Below are positions 60,001-64,000 of a stretch of 64,000 nt of DNA, piece after piece. Below the pieces are notes generated by a model, which ran no database searches, had not been told where the DNA came from, and saw only the letters and a list, made by a program, of their open reading frames with translations. Within the stretch, counting starts at the first letter, position 1. Every line of letters starts with the position of its first letter. Source of the DNA: Nocardioides sp. JQ2195 (lineage in GTDB: Bacteria > Actinomycetota > Actinomycetes > Propionibacteriales > Nocardioidaceae). The DNA lies in assembly GCF_012272695.1 (NCBI RefSeq), contig NZ_CP050902.1, positions 2,542,001-2,606,000 of the forward strand. Direction: 5' to 3'. The position numbers and the translations under genes are program-made.

Positions 60001-61417
60001 CGACACGTCGTTCGGCAAGCAGGCCCCGAAGTCCCGGATGGGCACCAACCGGGCGCCCGCCGTCAACGGCCCGCACGACGACCCGTGGACCGACATCGCG
60101 GACTACCCGTCCAACATCATGGACAACCGCGCCGTCCGCGTCGACGGGATCGCCTACTCCATCGCCGGTGGCGACGGATCGGCGTCGACGTCGGAGGTCA
60201 ACGCCTACGACCCGGCCACCCTGGCCTGGACCTCGAAGGCCCCGCTGCCGGATGCCCGCAACGCGGTCGCAGCCGGTGCGGTGGGCGGACAGGTCATCGT
60301 CACCGGTGGTTGGGCTGCGGCGGGACCCTCGCCGTCGACCTGGGCCTACGACCCGAGCGCTGACGCGTGGACGGCGGTGGCCGACGCACCGGTCGAGCTG
60401 GCGGCGTCCGGCCAGGCCGTCGTCGACGGCAAGCTCTACGTCGTCGGTGGCTGCACGACCGCGGCCTGCACGCCGATGTCCGACGCGGTGGCGGCGTACG
60501 ACCCGGCCAGCGACAGCTGGGAGACCCTGGCCAGCTACCCCAGCGCGGTGGCGTTCGCGTCGTGCGGTGGGATCGACGGCAAGGTCTACTGCACGGGTGG
60601 CAACGACGGTGGTGGCGGCACGGCCGCCAGCTACGTCTACGACCCGGCGGCCGACTCCTGGACGGCGATCGGTGACGCTCCGATCGACACCTGGGCCAGC
60701 CAGTACGCCGTGGCCAACGGCACCCTGGTCGTCAACGGTGGCGTCCAGGCAGGTGCGATCAGCAACCGCACCTTCGCCTTCGACGCGGCCGAGGGAGCCT
60801 GGATCGACCTGCCGAACTCGAACACGCCGCGCTACCGGGGCTCCGCCTCGTGCGGCGTCTACAAGGTGGGTGGATCCTCCGGCAGCTTCAACGCCGCGCC
60901 CGACAGCGAGATGCTGCCCGGCCTGGAGGACTGTGGCGCTGCTGCCGCGGACGTCGAGTGGTTGTCGATCTCGCCGGCCACGGCCACCCTGGCCCCCGGC
61001 CAGACGGTCACCCTGAAGGTCACCCTGGACCCGAACGTCGCCCAGCCGGGCACGTACACCGCATCCGTCGGGATCAAGGAGGACACCCCGTTCTCCGTCG
61101 AGCCCGTCGCGGTGACCATGGTGGTCGACCCGCCGAGGCGCTGGGGCAAGCTGGCCGGCACCGTCACGGGCACGTCGTGCCAGGACGAGGACGCGGCGAT
61201 TCCCGGTGCCACCGTGCAGGCGAACTCCGACGGTCTCGCCTGGACCTTCGAGACCGACGCGGACGGCACCTACGCACGGTGGTTCGACACCTACTACAGC
61301 CCGCTGCAGCTGATCGCGGCCAAGGACGGCTTCGTCCCGGCCACGAAGCGGGTGAAGCTGCGCAACGGCAAGACCTCCAACGGCGACTTCGACCTGAAGG
61401 AGGCCGGCTGCCAGTAG
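57005..61417 (+). CDS. Secreted multidomain subtilisin-like (S8) serine protease
   Basis: The 1,470-residue protein has a long signal peptide (Arg/Ser-rich start, ALASGLATIAVVATTLSLTG, cut after VSA near residue 45), an inhibitor-I9-like prodomain and an S8 catalytic domain. The triad is Asp204 (ANIDTGVDFEHP), His250 (DAHGSHTMG) and Ser421 (YNGTSMAAPHLAG). After it come carboxypeptidase-regulatory-like domains (GTVTGTVTDSASGDVINGAT; NLSGTVTDGSGHDWPLHAKV), a MAM/choice-of-anchor-J-like domain with FDSGSLPDGWTVTDEAGTEQ, a third regulatory domain, about five Kelch repeats (RVDGIAYSIAGGDGSASTSE; AVDG-type strands such as VVDGKLYVVGGCTTAACTPM) and a final regulatory domain. It is likely a large extracellular peptidase with binding domains. 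It has the RBS GGAGGAAG; a terminator hairpin follows. Confidence 0.9.
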   Translation: MSSTRRRSRSPRLWRKGSIRALASGLATIAVVATTLSLTGSPVSADPSTGKDKINAKLSKQLDNKGEATFWVRFAMPDLSAASKIKDWDKRGQEVYDTLTRAAESSQKDAVALLEQEGADYRTFWASNAIRVQAGDEALVTDLSAMTEVKGLYPTFEYRLEKPTKGKVIHAKQSIEWGVDNINANDVWDQYGDRGEGMVIANIDTGVDFEHPALVNQYRGNNGDGTFDHNYNWFDAAGTCGDAPCDVDAHGSHTMGTMVGSDGADNEIGVAPGATWIAANGCCPSDAALIESGQWMLAPLDLNGENPDVSKRPNIINNSWGTQSPSNDPFMEDVEEAWAASGIFGTWSNGNNGSGCETSGSPGSRILNYSVGAYDVNNDIAGFSSRGAGQDGEIKPNISAPGVNVRSSVPGGGYASYNGTSMAAPHLAGSIALLWSAAPSLVGDIDATRALLDDSATDRADAQCGGTEADNNVYGEGRLDALALIAAAPVGETGTVTGTVTDSASGDVINGATVELVGETGRTITTGADGTYNARLTAGDYTATVSKFGFETATADVTITAETTTTQDFALTPAASVNLSGTVTDGSGHDWPLHAKVTVPGAEPVFTDPETGSYEISVPGNATYDVSVEAQYPGYLGATRAVEVGGSDTTADFAVEVNSSTCEARGYAFNVEGTTEDFDSGSLPDGWTVTDEAGTEQTWLFDNPDGRDNLTGGTDGFAIADSDYFGSGGTQDTSLVSPVVDMSSVDSPVVGFKQDYNNLGDVADVDVSIDGGATWETVLSQTTDVRGPREDILELPTAAGQAAVQVRFHYYEADYDWWWQVDDVFLGSRTCDPVEGGLVVGNVTATNTGEGINGAAISSTEDPEVKTTTRPTPDDENLADGFYSLFSPQVGDVELQAASSGFETGTATVAVAANGTVRQDFALGSGHLVVTPGEVSATRQLGKSPVTRNVEVTNDGDGAVQLEFFERKGGFEILSADGSRTTKKQLMAAEGAPLRRLAVDTSFGKQAPKSRMGTNRAPAVNGPHDDPWTDIADYPSNIMDNRAVRVDGIAYSIAGGDGSASTSEVNAYDPATLAWTSKAPLPDARNAVAAGAVGGQVIVTGGWAAAGPSPSTWAYDPSADAWTAVADAPVELAASGQAVVDGKLYVVGGCTTAACTPMSDAVAAYDPASDSWETLASYPSAVAFASCGGIDGKVYCTGGNDGGGGTAASYVYDPAADSWTAIGDAPIDTWASQYAVANGTLVVNGGVQAGAISNRTFAFDAAEGAWIDLPNSNTPRYRGSASCGVYKVGGSSGSFNAAPDSEMLPGLEDCGAAAADVEWLSISPATATLAPGQTVTLKVTLDPNVAQPGTYTASVGIKEDTPFSVEPVAVTMVVDPPRRWGKLAGTVTGTSCQDEDAAIPGATVQANSDGLAWTFETDADGTYARWFDTYYSPLQLIAAKDGFVPATKRVKLRNGKTSNGDFDLKEAGCQ

Positions 61418-61436
61418 CTGACCGATCCACCGACCC

Positions 61437-61470
61437 AGGCCCGTCCCGCGACCAAGCGCGGGGCGGGCCT
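61437..61470 (+). terminator. GC-rich hairpin after the protease gene
   Basis: AGGCCCGTCCCGCG, loop ACCAAG, CGCGGGGCGGGCCT form a 14-bp stem with a single G-T pair, 20 bp past the stop codon. There is no T tract, as is common in high-GC actinobacteria. Confidence 0.75.
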
Positions 61471-61475
61471 GCGCC

Positions 61476-61515
61476 GCGAACGGTGGATTCTTGATGCGCG
61501 AACGGTGGATTCTTG
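61476..61515. repeat. 22-bp duplicated segment
   Basis: GCGAACGGTGGATTCTTG occurs at 61476 and again at 61498, separated by ATGC. It lies between the terminator and a convergent gene. Confidence 0.85.
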
Positions 61516-61552
61516 GGCTTCGAACCGCGTGTTCCTGCGGTCTCCGGTGGGC

Positions 61553-61903
61553 TCAGCCGACCCGGCGGCTCCGGGACCGGGCAGCCAGGAAGTAGGCGCC
61601 CGCCAGCGCCAGCTCCACCCCGACGAACACCTTGGTCACGGGACCGCTCCCCGGCTCCACCAGCGCGGAGGCCGCCCGGCCGGAGGCCATGCCTGCGCTG
61701 AGTACGCCGACCGCGGCGGGCGACGCCAGCCCGACCGCGGCGATGGCGAACGTGAGTCCGCCGTACACCGCTCGGATCTCGTTGCGCGAGTCCGCGGTCG
61801 GCGCCGAACCGCCGAAGATCTCAGGAACCATCGACGGGCGGGCGAACGCCACCGCCCCGATCGCCGCGTAGGAGGCCGTGGCCAGGGCATGCACAGGTGT
61901 CAT
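61553..61903 (-). CDS. DUF4345-like small membrane protein
   Basis: The 116-residue protein has four helices ([80 protein letters not shown]) and the motif [10 protein letters not shown] typical of DUF4345 proteins. ATG 61903 has GGGAGA upstream; an extension to 61981 lacks support. It is convergent with the protease gene and divergent from panB. Confidence 0.75.
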   Translation of the reverse strand: MTPVHALATASYAAIGAVAFARPSMVPEIFGGSAPTADSRNEIRAVYGGLTFAIAAVGLASPAAVGVLSAGMASGRAASALVEPGSGPVTKVFVGVELALAGAYFLAARSRSRRVG

Positions 61904-62066
61904 GTGCCGAGTCTCCCGCCACGTGGTGCGACGCGGCCATCCGGTTCGGAGCCGGGTGGGATCGAGGGTGACTGGCACCACAGTGCAGAACTGCTGTGCG
62001 GGACTAGCCTTGGTCCTGGTCCGGGGACTTCACCAGGGAGCCTCGAGAGCACACAGGAGCTGCACC

Positions 62067-62960
62067 ATGAGCGAGCAGAACGCGACCGAGCAGGGCCAGG
62101 AAGTCGCCGCGCCGTACGGCGGCGGGGCCACGGAGGCCAAGCCGGCAGCCGGCCAGGGCGCGCCGGCCAAGCGGGTCCGCACCCACCACCTGCGGGAGAT
62201 GAAGGAGCGCGGCGAGAAGATCTCGATGCTCACCGCCTACGACATGTACACCGCGCAGACCTTCGACGAGGCCGGTTGTGAGCTGCTGCTGGTCGGCGAC
62301 TCGGCCTCCAACAACGTGCTGGGCAACGAGACCTCGCTGCCGATCACGGTCGACGAGCTGCTCCCCCTGACCCGCGCGGTCAGCCGCTCGGTCAAGCGTG
62401 CGCTGGTGGTCGGTGACCTGCCGTTCGGGTCCTACCAGGCCTCCCCCGAGCAGGGCTACCTCACCGCCGTCCGCTTCATGAAGGAGGCCGGCGCGCACGC
62501 CGTGAAGCTCGAGGGCGGCGCCGAGATGGTGCCGGTGATCGAGAAGCTCACCCAGGGCGGCATCCCGGTGATGGCACACATCGGCTTCACCCCGCAGAGC
62601 GAGCACACACTGGGCGGCTACCGCGTGCAGGGCCGCGGCGAGAGCTCCGACCGGGTGATCGCCGACGCCCACGCCGTGCAGGAGGCGGGCGCGTTCGCGG
62701 TGGTCATGGAGATGGTGCCCGGCGACGTGGCCGGGCAGATCAGCAAGGAGCTGGTCATCCCCACGATCGGCATCGGTGCCGGCAACCAGTGTGACGGCCA
62801 GGTGCTGGTCTGGCAGGACGCCTTCGGCCTGCGCACCGGCCGGATGGCCAAGTTCGTCAAGCAGTACGCCGACCTCCACGGCGTCCTGCTCTCCGCGGCG
62901 CAGGAGTACGTCGCCGACGTACGTGCCACGACCTTCCCGGGTCCCGACCACACCTTCTGA
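62067..62960 (+). CDS. panB: 3-methyl-2-oxobutanoate hydroxymethyltransferase
   Basis: The 297-residue protein is the first enzyme of pantothenate synthesis, adding a hydroxymethyl group from methylene-THF to ketoisovalerate. Motifs: [117 protein letters not shown] and [20 protein letters not shown]. The metal ligands Asp and Glu lie in these blocks. An N-terminal extension of about 35 residues ([19 protein letters not shown]) is common in actinobacteria. AGGAGC precedes the ATG; TAGCCT at about 62009 may be the -10 element. Confidence 0.95.
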   Translation: MSEQNATEQGQEVAAPYGGGATEAKPAAGQGAPAKRVRTHHLREMKERGEKISMLTAYDMYTAQTFDEAGCELLLVGDSASNNVLGNETSLPITVDELLPLTRAVSRSVKRALVVGDLPFGSYQASPEQGYLTAVRFMKEAGAHAVKLEGGAEMVPVIEKLTQGGIPVMAHIGFTPQSEHTLGGYRVQGRGESSDRVIADAHAVQEAGAFAVVMEMVPGDVAGQISKELVIPTIGIGAGNQCDGQVLVWQDAFGLRTGRMAKFVKQYADLHGVLLSAAQEYVADVRATTFPGPDHTF

Positions 62961-63171
62961 CGCGACCTCCAGCGGGCGCCGCCGCGACGCTGTTCGCGAT
63001 TCAGTTCGCGACGCTGCCGCGACCCTGCCGCGACCCTGCCGAGAGGCGGCCCCGTCGACTGCCGGGCTGGAACCGGTACGTGGCGGGGCCGTAGGGACTC
63101 CTGTGTGCGGAGGGGACAACCGGGCAAGCCGCTCGGGCGTCCCATGAGCACCACCCACTCTGGAGATCGCC
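62961..63171. other. Intergenic gap after panB
   Basis: This 211-bp gap has GCGACGCTGCCGCGACCCTG-type repeats (62983-63043). No gene or clear promoter was found. GGAG is the ribosome site for ATG 63172. Confidence 0.5.
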
Positions 63172-63723
63172 ATGTCGCCCACCCGCCCGCACCACCGGTC
63201 CGCAGCACGCCGGACCGCTCGCTTGTCAGCCCTGCTCGCCACGATGTTCGCCCTCGTCCTCACCGGTCTCGGCACACCCACTGCACACGCTCTTCCTGCT
63301 TGGCGCGACTCGGGTGCGTCGTGGCAGAACCCGGTCGACGGCACCACGCGGGTCGTCGGCCTGCGCTACGCCACCCACCCCAGCTTCGACCGTGTGGTGA
63401 TCGACGTCCGCGGGGTGATCCCTGACTGGAGCACCCGCTACCAGCGCATCTTCCACTACGAGGGCAGCGGTGCACGGGTGCCGATCCGCGCCCGGTCCGG
63501 GCTCTCCCTCACCCTGAGCGGAGCGGCGCACGACAGCGCGGGGCGGAACGTCTACACCGGCCCACGCATTGCGCGTCCGAGGTTCGACACCCTCAAGGCT
63601 CTCGCGATGACCGGTGACTTCGAGGGCCAGGTCAACTTCGCGTTCGCACTGCGGCACCGAGCGGCGTACCGCATCTTCGTCCTGCACAGCCCCCAGCGAC
63701 TCGTCATCGACTTCCGCCACTGA
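63172..63723 (+). CDS. Secreted AMIN-like domain protein
   Basis: The 183-residue protein has a signal peptide (RTARLSALLATMFALVLTGL, cut after AHA near residue 40) and one beta-rich domain: VVGLRYATHPSFDRVVIDVR, a mid part, DTLKALAMTGDFEGQVNFAF and RIFVLHSPQRLVIDFRH, which fits the AMIN-like fold found in envelope proteins. It is likely exported and wall-associated. It has no visible partner here. Confidence 0.75.
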   Translation: MSPTRPHHRSAARRTARLSALLATMFALVLTGLGTPTAHALPAWRDSGASWQNPVDGTTRVVGLRYATHPSFDRVVIDVRGVIPDWSTRYQRIFHYEGSGARVPIRARSGLSLTLSGAAHDSAGRNVYTGPRIARPRFDTLKALAMTGDFEGQVNFAFALRHRAAYRIFVLHSPQRLVIDFRH

Positions 63724-63737
63724 CGCATCGCCGGACC

Positions 63738-63808
63738 GCACCGCCGGACCGCGACGGCGCACCGCCGGACCGCGACGGCGCACCGCCGGACCGCGACGGC
63801 GCACCGCC
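63738..63808. repeat. 21-bp tandem repeat
   Basis: GCGACGGCGCACCGCCGGACC occurs at 63751-63771 and 63772-63792, preceded by a partial copy (63738-63750) and followed by a near copy up to 63809. Confidence 0.85.
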
Positions 63809-63835
63809 CGGAGCGTCGGGCCCGCCCGTGCGCGA

Positions 63836-64000
63836 TCAGGACCAGTCGAAGAGGATGCTGCCGCCCAGCAGGGCGACGAACCAGAGAACGACGGCGCCGG
63901 CTGCCAGCCACGGAAGCCGCTTCGGGTACGGCGTCCACCACCGGCACGCGGTGACCAGGAAGCCCACCCAGACCAGCATCAGCAGTGCCACCGCCCACCA
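63836..64000 (-). CDS. Membrane protein, C-terminal part (start beyond window)
   Basis: Reading leftward from the window edge to TGA at 63838-63836, the frame has no stop and encodes 54 residues: WWAVALLMLVWVGFLVTACR, a short charged loop (WWTPYPKRLP), then WLAAGAVVLWFVALLGGSIL ending FDWS. Two hydrophobic helices and Trp-rich interfaces make it a credible membrane protein. The start lies past 64000. Function unknown. Other frames here are Arg/Ala-rich shadows. Confidence 0.72.
   Translation of the reverse strand, partial: WWAVALLMLVWVGFLVTACRWWTPYPKRLPWLAAGAVVLWFVALLGGSILFDWS

Overview
The window is 64 kb of very GC-rich DNA. It has dense gene packing, many GTG starts, ATGA/GTGA/TGATG start-stop overlaps and several promoters sitting 6-7 bp from the start codon. 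Family content (ergothioneine genes, F420-type luciferase-like enzyme, 13E12-type DUF222/HNH proteins, SigL-like sigma factor, glnE beside a glutamine synthetase, actinobacterial Holin-X and DUF3618) points to an actinobacterium. The palindromic repeat with arms GGTGGTTGAGGA and TCTCGAAACCACC suggests Nocardioides or a close relative; that genus call is inference.

Layout, left half. The end of pyruvate phosphate dikinase (1-541) is followed by a G-rich repeat tract. Next is the first copy of a 1,471-bp repeat carrying a DUF222/HNH protein (842-2312); the second copy lies at 14119-15589. Between the copies are a SigL-type sigma/anti-sigma pair (3202-4565), a CDP-alcohol phosphatidyltransferase/sulfatase fusion reading leftward (4555-6924), and a divergent, translationally coupled operon of unknown pathway (7200-11448: dehydrogenase, unusual pterin-synthase-like protein, glycosyltransferase, flippase-like membrane protein, RibD-type reductase). 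egtB and egtD follow. After the second repeat comes a five-gene overlapping operon of ECF sigma factor, membrane zinc-finger anti-sigma and ABC exporter (15744-19666).

Middle. A MarR repressor faces an oxidoreductase-glyoxalase-esterase operon that resembles the mhq quinone-stress genes (19883-22915). Then come a SnoaL-like protein, a von Willebrand A protein and a large SF2 helicase with membrane segments (22955-27768), a molybdopterin FdhF/YdeP-type oxidoreductase, small envelope proteins, an F420-type oxidoreductase, a HhH nuclease-like protein, a drug exporter with its divergent MarR regulator and palindromic operators (35470-37553), a 5'-3' exonuclease, a Cys-rich pentapeptide protein and a SatD pair with a perfect palindrome at its promoter.

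Right half. A PEP-mutase/ICL-family enzyme, PepSY protein, membrane proteins and an ArnT-like glycosyltransferase lead to the nitrogen block glnA-amidotransferase-glnE (46287-51356). An 11-unit palindromic array separates this from nadE. A second ECF sigma module, a winged-helix regulator, a 1,470-residue secreted subtilase with Kelch and carboxypeptidase-like domains, a DUF4345 protein, panB, a secreted AMIN-like protein and the end of a membrane protein complete the window.

A recurring theme is short, near-perfect tandem repeats. They sit in intergenic gaps, at gene ends and, in frame, in interdomain linkers of unrelated proteins. No tRNA, rRNA, CRISPR array or insertion sequence was recognised.
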